The notes: generated by a model from the letters alone, not told the origin. A stretch of 60,249 bases of DNA from Ferrovibrio sp. (GCF_019636075.1 NZ_JAHBYG010000024.1:1-60249), one strand, 5' to 3'; numbered from the stretch's first letter, positions 19,155 to 29,700 are shown. Translations and numbers: made by a program.

Positions 19155-20369
19155 ATGGCCAAACTGCATCGCGATTCCGGCGCCCTGGTGGTGCTGCTGG
19201 GCTGCATCATCGCCATCGGTCCGCTCAGCACCGATATGTATCTGGCTTCGCTGCCATCTCTCACGACGGTGTTCGATACCGATGCTGCCCGCGTGCAGCT
19301 CACCCTGTCGGCCTTCATGGTCGGCTTCGCCCTTACGCAGTTGATCTATGGCCCGTTATCGGATCGGCTGGGGCGCAAGCCGGTGCTGCTCGGCGGCGTG
19401 GCGATCTACACCCTGGCCAGCCTGGCCTGCCTGCTGGCGTTCAATATCGAAATGCTGATCGTCGCCCGCTTCATACAGGCGCTGGGCGCTTGTTCCGGGG
19501 TGGTGATCGGCCGTGCCATCGTGCGCGATTTGCATGAGCGTGAGCGCGCCGCCCAGGTGATGGCGATGATTGCCATGGTGATGGCGATAACGCCGGCATT
19601 GGCGCCGGTGGCCGGCGGCTATCTGCAGCAGTATTTCGGCTGGCAGGCGAATTTCGTCGCCATGGCTTGCTGCGGCTTGATGTTGTGGCTGCTGGTGGCG
19701 CTGTTGCTGGCCGAAAGCAACATGCGGCGCGATCCCGCCGCCACGCGCCCCGGACCGATGCTGCGCAATTTCGCCAGCCTGCTGCGCAATCGCGCCTATT
19801 GCGGCTATGCGCTCTGCGTGGCGGCCGGCTATGGCGGATTGTTCTCTTTCATCTCCGGCTCGTCCTTCGTGCTGATCCAGGTTTATGGCCTCTCTGAAAC
19901 CGCCTATGGCTACAGCTTCGGCGCCATCGCGTTTACCTATGCCAGCGGTGCGATGATCGCCAGCCGCATGGCGCCGCGCCTGGGCATGCAGCGCGTGATC
20001 GCCATCGGCAGCACGATCTGCCTTGTGGCGGGCCTGTCGATGGCGGCGCTGGTATGGGGCGCGCCTGCCTTCACCGGCGGCAATGGCCATTGGCTGCTGG
20101 TGGAAGCGCCGATGCTGCTCTACATGGTGGGTTTCGCCATGGTGTTGCCGATCGCCCAGGCCGGCGCGCTGCAACCGTTTCCGCATATCGCCGGTTCGGC
20201 CGCAGCCCTGATGGGTTTTTTGCAGATGAGCGCGGCGGCGGTGATCGGCATCATCGTGGGGCATGCCTTGGATGGCACTGCCTTGCCGCTGGCGCTGGCG
20301 GTGGCGTTTTGCTCGCTGGTCATCCTGGCGGGCTATCTCACGGTCAGGCGCGCGGCCGCCAGGCCGTAG
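19155..20369 (+). CDS. Bcr/CflA-family MFS multidrug efflux transporter
   Basis: 404 residues, twelve membrane segments. The N-terminal GPLSTDMYLASLPSL (TM1 motif with conserved Asp) and the loop-2 motif YGPLSDRLGRKPVLLGG are diagnostic for Bcr/CflA drug-H+ antiporters, as is QALGACSGVVIGRAIVRD. Likely exports drugs such as bicyclomycin or chloramphenicol-like compounds, or an endogenous metabolite; actual substrate unknown. Confidence 0.9.
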   Translation: MAKLHRDSGALVVLLGCIIAIGPLSTDMYLASLPSLTTVFDTDAARVQLTLSAFMVGFALTQLIYGPLSDRLGRKPVLLGGVAIYTLASLACLLAFNIEMLIVARFIQALGACSGVVIGRAIVRDLHERERAAQVMAMIAMVMAITPALAPVAGGYLQQYFGWQANFVAMACCGLMLWLLVALLLAESNMRRDPAATRPGPMLRNFASLLRNRAYCGYALCVAAGYGGLFSFISGSSFVLIQVYGLSETAYGYSFGAIAFTYASGAMIASRMAPRLGMQRVIAIGSTICLVAGLSMAALVWGAPAFTGGNGHWLLVEAPMLLYMVGFAMVLPIAQAGALQPFPHIAGSAAALMGFLQMSAAAVIGIIVGHALDGTALPLALAVAFCSLVILAGYLTVRRAAARP

Positions 20370-20379
20370 GGGTCGAACC

Positions 20380-21486
20380 TTAATCGGTGCCCAAGCGCTG
20401 GCGCAGCCAATCATGCAGGGCGCCCAGAAGATCCTGCGGCAGCGGCCCGGCCAGGCCCGGATCCTCGGTATTGGCCGGCCGTTTGAAATTGTGGCTCAGC
20501 CCGGCAAAGCGCAATGCGGTATGCTGTTCGGGCTTGGGGCGCGCGGCCAACGCCTTTGCCATGGCATCCAGGTCGCGGCCGGGGGAAACCTGATTGTCTG
20601 CCTCACCCTGCAACAACAGCACCGGGCCGCGATATTCGCGCGCCAGCCTGGTGGGATCGAGCGGCAGCAGGGCCTGCAGGAAGGGCCCGGCATAACTGGG
20701 ATACAGCGCGGCCAGGCTGCGCGGCGTATCGGCCGGCACCTTGCCCTCGGCCAGGATGGCGGCGCTCACCCGCTTGTTGGCGGCCATCACCGCGCGCGTC
20801 TGGGCCGGCGTGGCCTTCTGTTCGGCCAGCACGCGTTCAAGCTGTTCGGTCACCACGGCTTCCAATGGCCGGCCCGGCGTGGCGGCCAGCACCAGCACGG
20901 CTGGTTCCGCGCCCGTGGCACGCAACAGGCTGCTGGCGGCCAGTGCGATCACGCCGCCTTCGGAATGGCCCAGAATGCCGCTGCGCTTGCCGTCGATGCC
21001 GGGATGTTCGGCCAGGAAGCGGAAGGCCGAGGCGGCATCGCCAACGAAATTCTCCCAACGGAAGAAACTGTCGAACTCAGCCGGATTGTCGGGCAGGGTG
21101 GCATTGTTGGCATGCATGCCGCGTTTGTCGTAGCGCAGGGTGGCGATGCCCTGGCTGGCCAGATATTCGGCGATCTGGCGCAGCAGGTCGGTGCGCAGAT
21201 AGGGCGGCTGGTTGCCGTCGCGGTCGGTGGGGCCGCTGCCCTGGATCAGCAGCAGCGCGGGCCAGCCGGCGGCCGGCTGGTTGCGCCCGGCCGGCAGCAC
21301 CAGGCTCAGCGCCAGCGGTGCGCCGCCGGCGCCCTGGGCGACGCCGTGATTCACGGTGAAGGCATCCTCGGCGGCAGCGGGCATGGGGTGCAGCAGCAGG
21401 GCAAGCAGCAGGCCAGGCAGCAGGCCAGGCAGCAGGCCAAGCAGCAGGCCAGGCAGCAGGAATGGAAACAGCAGATAACGTGACAT
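20380..21486 (-). CDS. Secreted alpha/beta hydrolase with repeat-rich signal peptide
   Basis: 368 residues with an unusual signal peptide made of LLPG repeats, encoded by four 12-base tandem units at 21411-21458. The alpha/beta hydrolase core shows the oxyanion LLIQGSGPTDRDGN, the nucleophile elbow GILGHSEGGVIAL (Ser), and a C-terminal His in FAGLSHNFKRP. It resembles serine aminopeptidase-like S9/BAAT hydrolases that act on peptides or esters. Convergent with the efflux gene, with a 10-base gap. Confidence 0.82.
   Translation of the reverse strand: MSRYLLFPFLLPGLLLGLLPGLLPGLLLALLLHPMPAAAEDAFTVNHGVAQGAGGAPLALSLVLPAGRNQPAAGWPALLLIQGSGPTDRDGNQPPYLRTDLLRQIAEYLASQGIATLRYDKRGMHANNATLPDNPAEFDSFFRWENFVGDAASAFRFLAEHPGIDGKRSGILGHSEGGVIALAASSLLRATGAEPAVLVLAATPGRPLEAVVTEQLERVLAEQKATPAQTRAVMAANKRVSAAILAEGKVPADTPRSLAALYPSYAGPFLQALLPLDPTRLAREYRGPVLLLQGEADNQVSPGRDLDAMAKALAARPKPEQHTALRFAGLSHNFKRPANTEDPGLAGPLPQDLLGALHDWLRQRLGTD
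21411..21458 (-). repeat. Four 12-base tandem units in a signal peptide
   Basis: GGCCAGGCAGCA repeated four times (one unit has a G-to-A change). It encodes the LLPG repeats of the hydrolase signal peptide, so the hydrophobic core length could vary by slippage in steps of four residues. Confidence 0.9.
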
Positions 21487-21530
21487 GACGGGACCGATCC
21501 TATTGCTTTGCCGGCTTATTGTCTTGTGCC

Positions 21531-23783
21531 CTATTGTCTGGTGGGTTGCGGGCCGACCTGCCAGATCATGCGCGAGTCCCCGATCGCTCCCTCGCCCTGG
21601 GCGCCAGGCTGGCTGCCCGGCATCGGGGATTCCACGCGCGCCCGGCTATCGGCCCGGCTATCGGCTGCCGGCGAACCCTGTGCGGAGGGTTGAAGCTGTG
21701 CCGGGCCCGCGCTTTGCGGCCGGCCGAATTGCCGCAGGATGCGATCCCATAGCGAGGGTTCGTTGGTGCTGCCGGAATTGTTATTGGGCGGGGCGGCAAC
21801 GGCAGGTCCGGCCTGGGCATCGCTGCCGAGCAGGCCGGATAGCAGCCTTTGCAGCCCGCCGCGCGCGGTGGGCAGGTCGCGCGGTTCGCTGCCGCGCAGG
21901 GCATCATTCATGAAACCGCGCCAGATCTGTGCCGGCAGGCCGCCGCCGGATACCTTGTTCATCGGCGAATTGTCGTCGTTGCCGACCCACACGCCGGCGA
22001 TCAGATCGGGCGTGTAACCGATGAACCAGGCATCGCGGTAATCCGATGTGGTGCCGGTCTTGCCCGCCACCTGGCGGTTGGGCAGGCGGGCGGCACGGCC
22101 GGTGCCGGTATCCACCACGCCGCGCAGCAGATCGTTCAGCATGCCCAGCGGCTGCTCGTCGATCATATGCGCCATCACGCTTTCATTGCCGCGCCGGAAC
22201 AGCACATTGCCATTGCCATCGGCTACTTCGCGCACGCCATAGGCCATCACGGTATAGCCGCCATTGGCAAACGCCACATAGGCATTCGACAATTCCAGCA
22301 ACCCGGTCTCGAACGCGCCCAGCGCCAATGAGGGATGCGGCTTCAGGTCGCTGACGATGCCCAGCCGGCGCGCGGTGTCGATCACGCGCTGGCGGCCCAC
22401 CTGTTCGGAGAGCCGCACCGCCACGGCATTGGACGAACGCGCGGCTGCCTCGGCGAAGCTGATATCGCCCTGGTATTTGCCGTCGAAATTGCGCGGCGAC
22501 CATTTGCCGTCGATGGTGATCGGCGTATCGGAGAACATGTCGCCGGGTTCGATGCCGGTTTCCACCGCGGTGAGAAACACGATCGGCTTGAAGGCGCTGC
22601 CCGGCTGGCGGCGGGCCTGGGTGGCGCGGTTGAACGGGCTGTCGATATAGTCGCGGCCGCCCACCATGGCGCGCACCGCGCCATCGGGCGACAGCGCCAC
22701 CAGGGCGGCCTGTTCGGCATTCTGCTTCTCGCCCTCGCGGCCCATCACGGCGCTCACGCTGCGTTCGGCGGCCTGCTGCAGGCGCGCATCCAGGCTGGTC
22801 AGCACCACCAGGTCGCCATGCTGGCGGCCGACAAGCTGATAGACTTCCTCCAGCACCCAATCGGCGAAATAGCGCGCATTCGGCATCGGCGAACGCGAGG
22901 CGGCCAGTTGCGCCGGGCGCTTCAGGGCGGCATCCAGCGCGCTATCGTCGATCAACCCGGCATCGGCCATGTTGCGCAATACCTGGGATGCGCGCTGTTG
23001 CGCCGATTTGATATTGCCAGTGGGGGCCAGCCGCGACGGGGCCTTCAGCAGACCCACCAGCATGGCGGATTCGGTCAGGCTCAGCTGCGTGGCCGGCTTG
23101 TCGAAATAGCGTTGCGCGGCGGCTTCGACGCCATAGGCACCGGCGCCGAAATAGACCCGGTTGAGATACATTTCCAGGATCTGGTCCTTGGTGAAATTGC
23201 GTTCCAGCCACAGCGCCAGCAGCACTTCCTGTGCCTTGCGCTTGAGCGTGCGGCCGGAATCCAGGAACACATTCTTGGCCAGTTGCTGCGTCAGGGTAGA
23301 GCCACCCTGCACCACGCGGCCGGCGCGCATGTTCACCCACATGGCGCGGGCCAGGCCGATCGGATCGAGGCCGAAATGATCGTAGAAGCGCCGGTCCTCG
23401 GTGCCGATCAGGGCTTGCGGCAGATGCTTGGGCAGTTCCGAGAGAGTGCGGTGTTCGCCATAGAGATCGCCATAGGTGGCCAGCACGGTGCCATCGGCGG
23501 CCTTCAGCGTCACCGAATTGCGCCGTTCGATTACATAGAGTTCCTTGAAGTCGGGCAGGTCGTAGGCGAAATAGGCAAACAGGCCGCCCAGCGCCACCAC
23601 GGCCCAGATGCCCGCCACCAGGGCCAGCCGCAGCAGGCCGCCGGCCAGGCCGCGTTTGGGCCGGGCGCCGCCGGATTTGCGGCCGCGCCTGCCATTGCCG
23701 GTTTTCGCCTGGTTTTTCTGGCTGGAGTTTTTCTGGCCGGGATTTTTCTGGCCTGGGGGTTTCGGTTTGCTGGGATTGGGCAT
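21531..23783 (-). CDS. Class A penicillin-binding protein (PBP1-type)
   Basis: About 750 residues. N-terminal Lys/Gln-rich cytosolic tail, one membrane anchor (RLALVAGIWAVVALGGLFAYFAY region), GT51 domain with the catalytic EDRRFYDHFG and GGSTLTQQLAKN, then a transpeptidase domain with Ser in RRQPGSAFKPI, SSNA as SxN and KTGTTSDYRDAW. Polymerises and crosslinks peptidoglycan. The C-terminus is a low-complexity Ser/Gly/Pro tail. The ATG at 23783 is preferred over a TTG at 23807. Subtype (1A, 1B or 1C) cannot be fixed by eye. Confidence 0.93.
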   Translation of the reverse strand: MPNPSKPKPPGQKNPGQKNSSQKNQAKTGNGRRGRKSGGARPKRGLAGGLLRLALVAGIWAVVALGGLFAYFAYDLPDFKELYVIERRNSVTLKAADGTVLATYGDLYGEHRTLSELPKHLPQALIGTEDRRFYDHFGLDPIGLARAMWVNMRAGRVVQGGSTLTQQLAKNVFLDSGRTLKRKAQEVLLALWLERNFTKDQILEMYLNRVYFGAGAYGVEAAAQRYFDKPATQLSLTESAMLVGLLKAPSRLAPTGNIKSAQQRASQVLRNMADAGLIDDSALDAALKRPAQLAASRSPMPNARYFADWVLEEVYQLVGRQHGDLVVLTSLDARLQQAAERSVSAVMGREGEKQNAEQAALVALSPDGAVRAMVGGRDYIDSPFNRATQARRQPGSAFKPIVFLTAVETGIEPGDMFSDTPITIDGKWSPRNFDGKYQGDISFAEAAARSSNAVAVRLSEQVGRQRVIDTARRLGIVSDLKPHPSLALGAFETGLLELSNAYVAFANGGYTVMAYGVREVADGNGNVLFRRGNESVMAHMIDEQPLGMLNDLLRGVVDTGTGRAARLPNRQVAGKTGTTSDYRDAWFIGYTPDLIAGVWVGNDDNSPMNKVSGGGLPAQIWRGFMNDALRGSEPRDLPTARGGLQRLLSGLLGSDAQAGPAVAAPPNNNSGSTNEPSLWDRILRQFGRPQSAGPAQLQPSAQGSPAADSRADSRARVESPMPGSQPGAQGEGAIGDSRMIWQVGPQPTRQ

Positions 23784-23895
23784 CGAATCCGGTAGGTTAA
23801 GAAGCAACGCGGTTGGCGCCTATGTGGCGCCGGAATGTGACGGCTTTAGGGCGGCCATTCTGCCAGCAGGAGGTTGACGGGGGGTGAAAGGAATG

Positions 23896-23914
23896 TATGT
23901 TATATAATAACATA
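23896..23914 (+). promoter_or_regulatory. Zur-type operator before the zinc operon
   Basis: Perfect inverted repeat TATGTTAT-ATA-ATAACATA, matching the alphaproteobacterial Zur box (core TGTTATaatATAACA). It ends 13 bases before the first start codon, so bound Zur would block transcription when zinc is plentiful. No zur gene is in the window. Confidence 0.85.
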
Positions 23915-23927
23915 TTCTGGAAATCTC

Positions 23928-24110
23928 ATGGCGTCTCACGATCATCATCATTCCGGGCATCATGACCATCATGCCCATGCCGCGTTCCCGGCAGGATCCC
24001 TGGCGGTGCGGGTTCTGGCTGCCGGTGCCGGGCAGCGCATTCTGATGGTGTTGCCGGCCATTGCGGTGCTGTGGGCCGCCGTGGCCTGGGCGCTGCTGAG
24101 CGATCATTGA
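23928..24110 (+). CDS. His-rich small membrane protein heading the zinc operon
   Basis: 60 residues. The first 17 are almost only His, Asp and Ser (HDHHHSGHHDHHAHA), followed by a single hydrophobic segment (RILMVLPAIAVLWAAVAWALL). The ATG lies 13 bases after the Zur-like box and the stop is 3 bases before znuC, so it is the first gene of the zinc-uptake transcript. It may collect Zn2+ at the membrane for the transporter or sense zinc. No family name is known to me; the role is inference from composition and context. Confidence 0.8.
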   Translation: MASHDHHHSGHHDHHAHAAFPAGSLAVRVLAAGAGQRILMVLPAIAVLWAAVAWALLSDH

Positions 24111-24113
24111 GCC

Positions 24114-24860
24114 ATGGCCGATATCCACCTGCATAACGTGACCGTGGCCTATCAGCGCCACCCGGCCCTGCATCATATCGAAGGCTGCTTCGCCGCTGGC
24201 TCGCTTACCGCCGTGGTGGGGCCCAATGGCGCGGGCAAGTCTACCTTGCTGAAGGCGATTGCCGGCCGGTTGCCGCTGGCCGATGGCCATATCGAGCTGG
24301 CCGGCCTGAAGCCGCGCGACATCGCCTTCCTGCCGCAGCAGGCCAGCCTGGACCGCGATTTTCCGCTCAGCGTGCTGGAACTTGCGATGCTGGGCCATGC
24401 CCGGCATGCCGGCGTGTTCGGCAGCTTCGGCAAGCGCGGCCTGGCGGCGGCGGAAGCCGCGCTGGCGGCGGTGGGCCTGGAAGGCTTCGAGCGCCGGCGT
24501 ATCAACACGCTCTCGGGCGGCCAGTTGCAGCGCGCGCTGTTTGCCCGTGTGCTGGTGCAGGATGCCCGGGTGATCCTGCTGGACGAACCCTTCAATGCGC
24601 TGGATGCCCGCACGGTGGCCGATCTGCTGGCTTTGCTGCATCGCTGGCATGGCGAAGCGCGCACGGTGATTGCGGTGCTGCATGATTTCGATCTGGTGCG
24701 GCGCGGCTTTCCGCAGGCGCTGTATCTGGCCCGCCAGCCGGTTGCCTGGGGCAGCACCGAAAGCGTGCTCACGCCGGAAAACCAGCTACGCGCCCGCCAT
24801 ATGGCGGAATCCTGGGATGAAGACGCAGCGCTTTGCCGCATTCCCGATCAAGCCGCGTGA
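24114..24860 (+). CDS. znuC: Zinc ABC transporter ATPase (ZnuC/AztA)
   Basis: 248 residues. Walker A GPNGAGKST, signature LSGGQLQRALFARV and Walker B VILLDEPFNALD. Metal-type ABC ATPase. Order ATPase-permease-binding protein, with all genes on one strand, matches the aztABC arrangement as well as znu; the two are not separable by eye. Preceded by a Zur-like operator and a His-rich peptide gene. Confidence 0.9.
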   Translation: MADIHLHNVTVAYQRHPALHHIEGCFAAGSLTAVVGPNGAGKSTLLKAIAGRLPLADGHIELAGLKPRDIAFLPQQASLDRDFPLSVLELAMLGHARHAGVFGSFGKRGLAAAEAALAAVGLEGFERRRINTLSGGQLQRALFARVLVQDARVILLDEPFNALDARTVADLLALLHRWHGEARTVIAVLHDFDLVRRGFPQALYLARQPVAWGSTESVLTPENQLRARHMAESWDEDAALCRIPDQAA

Positions 24861-24870
24861 CCGGCGTATC

Positions 24871-25728
24871 ATGCTGTACGATTTCCTGATTCAGCCATTC
24901 GGCGAATTCGCCTTCATGAAACGCTCGCTGGTGGCCTGCCTGGCGCTGGCACTGGGATCGGCGCCGATCGGCGCAATCCTGATGCTGCGCCGCATGAGCC
25001 TGTTCGGCGAGGCGATGAGCCATGCCATCCTGCCCGGCGCCGCCGTTGGTTTTCTGGTGGCGGGATTTTCGCTGCCGGCGATTTCGGTGGGCGGCATCAT
25101 CGCCGGCCTGGTGGTGGCCTGGGCGGCCGGTGCTGCCACGCGGGCCACCGATCAGCGCGAGGATGCGTCCTTCGCCGCGTTCTACCTGATCGCGCTGGCG
25201 CTGGGCGTTACGCTGATTTCCACGCGCGGTTCCAGCGTGGATGTGATGCATATCCTGTTCGGCAGCGTGTTGGCGGTGGATGAAGCGGCCCTGCTGCTGT
25301 TGGCCAGCGTGGCCACGCTCAGCCTGTTGATACTCGCTGCCGTATACCGGCCGCTGCTGATGGATGCCTTCGAACCGGATTTCCAGTTCGGCGGCGCGAT
25401 CCATCATTTCATCTTCCTTGGCCTGGTGGTGGTGAATCTGGTGGCCGCTTTCCAGGCCATGGGCAGCCTGATGGCCGTGGGCCTGATGATGTTGCCGGCG
25501 CTGGCGGCGCGCTATTGGGCGCATTCGTTGCCCGGCATCATGCTGATGGCCACCGGCATCGGCGCCTTGGCCGGCTATGGCGGCCTGCTGCTTTCCTTCC
25601 ATGCCAACCTGCCTTCGGGCCCTGCCATCGTGCTGGTGGCCGGCGGCGGCTTTCTGGTGTCGCTGTTGTTCGGTCGCGCTCGCGGCCTGGTGCAATTGCT
25701 GCGCCGTCAACCCCATCTGGAGGCATGA
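24871..25728 (+). CDS. znuB: Zinc ABC transporter permease (ZnuB/AztB)
   Basis: 285 residues, eight or so membrane segments of the ABC-3 metal permease family. Typical start MLYDFLIQPFGEFAFMKRSL and the conserved MSLFGEAMSHAILPGAAVGF. The ATG at 24871 is chosen because upstream in-frame sequence lies inside znuC. The stop overlaps an ATG of the binding-protein gene. Confidence 0.93.
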   Translation: MLYDFLIQPFGEFAFMKRSLVACLALALGSAPIGAILMLRRMSLFGEAMSHAILPGAAVGFLVAGFSLPAISVGGIIAGLVVAWAAGAATRATDQREDASFAAFYLIALALGVTLISTRGSSVDVMHILFGSVLAVDEAALLLLASVATLSLLILAAVYRPLLMDAFEPDFQFGGAIHHFIFLGLVVVNLVAAFQAMGSLMAVGLMMLPALAARYWAHSLPGIMLMATGIGALAGYGGLLLSFHANLPSGPAIVLVAGGGFLVSLLFGRARGLVQLLRRQPHLEA

Positions 25729-25733
25729 TCGTC

Positions 25734-26681
25734 ATGCGCAAATGCCTGCTCGCCCTGCTGTTGACCGCCATGGTGGCGATGCCTGCCGCGGCGCAAGACA
25801 AGCGCAAGGCCATCGCCAGTTTTTCCATCCTGGCCGATATCGTGCGCCAGGTCGGCGGCGAGCATGTGGAGGTGGCCACCCTGGTGCCGGCGGGCGGCGA
25901 TGGCCATGTCTATCAGCCCAGCCCGGCCGATGCCCGTGCCGTGGCCGGCGCCGATATCCTGATCAGCAATGGCCTGAATTTCGAGACCTGGCTGGACCGC
26001 CTGGTGCAGGCTTCGGGCTTCAAGGGCACGCGGATCGTGGCCAGCGAAGGCATCCCGCCGCGCCGGTTGAAGGATGACGGCCACAAGCATGATCATGATC
26101 ATAAGCCGGGCCAGAAACACGATCACGGCGCGGCGGATATCGATCCGCATGTCTGGCACGACCTGACGCGCATGCGCCGCTACGTGGCCAATATCGCCGA
26201 AGGGCTGGCCAAGGCCGATCCGCAGCATGCCGAGGAGTATCGCAAGCGCGCCGCCGCCTATACCGCCCAGTTGGATGCACTGGATATCTGGGCCAAGGCC
26301 GCCTTCGATGCGATCCCGCGCGCCCAGCGCAAGGCGATTACCCAGCATGATGCCTTCGGCTATCTGGCCGACCGCTACCAGATCGAATTCCTGGCGCCGC
26401 AGGGCATGAACACGGAAACCGAGGCTTCGGCGGAAAACGTGGCCAGGCTGGTGCGGCAGATCAAGCGCGAGCGGGTGCAGGCGCTGTTCTTCGAAAACAT
26501 CATCAATCCCCGCCTGATCGAGCAGATCGCCAAGGAAGCCAAGGTGAAGGTGGGCGGAAGGCTGTATTCCGACTCCCTCAGCGTGCCGGGCAGCGAAGCC
26601 GGTTCGGAGGCCGACAGCTTCCTGAAGCTGTTCCGTGTCAACGTGGAGCGGCTTGCAGACGCCATGCGCCGCGAGAGCTGA
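25734..26681 (+). CDS. znuA: Zinc-binding periplasmic protein (ZnuA/AztC)
   Basis: About 315 residues, cluster A-I metal-binding lipo-free SBP with a signal peptide (MRKCLLALLLTAMVAMPAAAQ). The zinc ligands expected for the family are visible: GHVYQPSP, DPHVWHDL, ITQHDAFGYL and the C-terminal YSDSLS Asp. Between them is the His-rich loop HKHDHDHKPGQKHDHG. The ATG at 25734 has GGAGG ten bases upstream; an ATG at 25725 overlaps the znuB stop but is only one base from that site. Confidence 0.93.
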   Translation: MRKCLLALLLTAMVAMPAAAQDKRKAIASFSILADIVRQVGGEHVEVATLVPAGGDGHVYQPSPADARAVAGADILISNGLNFETWLDRLVQASGFKGTRIVASEGIPPRRLKDDGHKHDHDHKPGQKHDHGAADIDPHVWHDLTRMRRYVANIAEGLAKADPQHAEEYRKRAAAYTAQLDALDIWAKAAFDAIPRAQRKAITQHDAFGYLADRYQIEFLAPQGMNTETEASAENVARLVRQIKRERVQALFFENIINPRLIEQIAKEAKVKVGGRLYSDSLSVPGSEAGSEADSFLKLFRVNVERLADAMRRES

Positions 26682-26760
26682 GCCCCGGCGCCGCGAGCTG
26701 ATTGCTGTAAATACCGCGCCGCGCTAACCTCATGCTGGTTGATGGCTGGGGGAACAAGGC

Positions 26761-29700
26761 TTGCTTGCGGATAACGGAGCGGAAACGGCCCGGGGGGGAT
26801 CGTTGCGGCCGGCCTTGCGCATCGGCCAGCTTATCTTCGGCGGCTTTTCCGCCCTGGTGGGTGTGATCCTGCTTTCCAACGGCATCGGGCTGGTTACCCT
26901 GCGCGATATCGAGCGCCAGGCCGATATCTTCACCCGCCAGGCCGTAACCGCAGGCCTGGCCGCCGATATGGAACGCGGCGTGACCGATCTGCGGCTGGCG
27001 GTTTATGGCTATCTCGACAGCGGCGATGGCAACCAACGGGCCGAAGTTGTGGCGCGCGCCGAGGCCTTGCGCCGGCAAGTGGCTGAGGCGCGGGATTTCG
27101 CGGTGATCGATGGGGCGCTGGCCACCTATGCCCAGCTATTCGACGCGCTCACCCGATTGCAGACAGACCGCGATGTGGCGCGGCAGGATTGGCTCAGCCG
27201 GGTTGAAGTGGCGCTTGGCGCGCTGGAAATCGTGGCCGGGCGCAGTTTCGAGGCGCGGGATTTCAGCGGCAGCGCGCGGGCCGCGATGCTGCGCCAGAGC
27301 CTGCTGCAAAGTCAGGCCCAGGCCTTGCAGATATTGCTCACCGGCAGCCGCGCCAATCTGGTGGCCTTGCGCAATGCGCTGAGCCGGCTGCGCGACGACC
27401 TGCTGGATCTGGAATCCGGCTTGCGCGACGAGGCGGATCGGCTGACCGTGCAGCGGCTGTTGGCGGCCTATGGCGATCTGGAAAGCGGCTATGCCGATCT
27501 GATCGATCTGGAGGATGCCATCCTGCGCGAGGCCGCCACGCTGGATGCCCATGGCCGAGGCATCGGTGCCTCGGCAGCCGAGTTGCGCGGTATCGCCAAT
27601 GCCGCCGAACGCCGGCTGGGCCAAGCCTTGCGCGCCGATCTGCGCCAGGGTGCGGCGCTGAATCTGGTGGTGGGTGGGCTTTGTCTGTTGCTGGGCCTGG
27701 GCTGTGCGCTGGTGGTGGTGCGGCGCACGGTGAGGCCGCTTGCGCAGATCACCGAGGCGATGCGGCGGCTGGCCGGCGGCGCGTTGGATACCACGCTGCC
27801 TTATCTGCGCGAGGGCAACGAGATCGGCCAGATGGCGCGCGCTACCGATGTGTTCAAGGCGGCGATGCTGGCGGCCAAGGCGGCGCAGGCCGAGGCCGAG
27901 CGGGCGCTGAAGGAATTGCGCCTCACCGAGCAGGAATTGCAGGAAAGCCGGCGGCTGCTGCAAACCGTGCTGGACGAAGTGCCGATCGCCATTCATGTGA
28001 AGGATGGCGCGCGGCGTTTCACGCTGCTGAACCGCCATTACATCGAAGTGGTGGGCCGGCCGGCGGCGGAATTGCTGGGGGCCGATGAGAGCGAAGCCGC
28101 CGGACGCCATGCGCCGGATGGCCTGGCGGCGATGGAGGATCGCGTGCTGAAAGCCGGCCGCGCCACCGGCTTTCTGGAGGTGCAATTCCCCGATGCTTCG
28201 GGCCGCGAACGCACCTGGCTGCTGAATAAGGCGCCGATGCGCGGCCGCGATGGTGCGGTGGAACAGATACTGACGGTGATGTTCGATATCTCCGACCAGA
28301 AGCGGGCGCAGCGCGAGATCGAGAAGGCGCGTCGCCTGCTGCAAACCGTGCTGGACGAATTGCCCATCGCGGTGAGCCTGAAGGACGAGCATCTGCGCTT
28401 CGTGATGGTGAACCGCCTGTTCGCCGAATTCGCCGAGGCGCCGCCCAGCCGCCTGCTCGGCCGCCGCATGGAGGAATTGACCGGCGAGGCGATTTCGGAT
28501 CGCACCAATCAGCAGGACCAGCAATTGCTGCAGCGTGGCACCGCCACCGGCTTCGTGGATATCGAGCGGCTGCGGCCGGCCACCGGTGAGCGGCAATATC
28601 TGCTCTACAACAAAGTGCCGATCCGCGGCGAGGATGGCCGGATCAGCCAGATACTCACCGTGACGCTGGATATCACCCGGCAGAAACGCGCCGAACGCGC
28701 CACCGAGGAAAGCCGCCGCTTGCTGCGCCAGGTGTTGGATGGCTTGCCGATCATCGTGAGCGTGAAAGACCGCGATCTGCGCTATCGCCTGGTGAACCGC
28801 CATTTCAGCCGTGTGCACAACATGCCTGTCGAGGCCGCGCTTGGCCGCACGGCGGAAGAATTGTTTCAGGCGGTGCCCAGCAAGTTGGCGCTGGAGCGCG
28901 ATCAAGCCGTGCTGCGCAACGGCGAGGCCAGCGGTTTTCATGAAATGACCTTCCCGGATGCGGAAGGCAATCTCGGGGTCTGGCAGCAAAACAAATTGCC
29001 GCTGCATGGTCCGGAGGGCGAGGTGGAGGCGATCCTCTCGCTGGCTTATGACGTGACCGCGCAGAAACAGGCGGAAAAGCTGATCGAGCAGAGCCGCCGC
29101 ACATTGCAGACTGTGCTGGATGCCCTGCCGGTGGCGATCCATCTGAAGGATATGGAGCGCCGCTATCTGTTGGTGAACCGCTATTTCGCCGAAGTGGTGG
29201 TGGGCGGTGTGCCGGAAGAGATGCTGGGCAAGCGCGCCGATGCGGTGTTCGGTCAGCGCCATCGCGGCTTTCTGCACGATTACGAGGAGCAGGTGCTGGC
29301 AACCGGCCGCGAAACCGGTTTCGTGGAGGTGCAGCATCCCGATGCCAGCGGCACGCCGCGCGCCTGGCTGTATAACAAGCTGCCGATCAAGGACCGGGAT
29401 GACAGCATCCGCCAGGTGCTGACCGTGGCGCTGGATATCACCCATCTGAAGGAAGTGGAGGCCGAGCTGGTGGCGGCGCGCGACCAGGCCGAACAGGCGG
29501 CACGCGCCAAGGCGGAATTCCTGGCGGTGATGAGCCATGAAATCCGCACGCCGATGAACGGCGTGCTGGGCATGACGCGGCTGCTGCTGCGCACCGCGCT
29601 TTCGCGGGAACAGCGCGACCAGGTGGAGACCATTCTGGAATCCGGCCGTGCGCTGCTGGGCATTCTCGACAACATCCTGGATTTCTCCAAGCTGGAAGCC

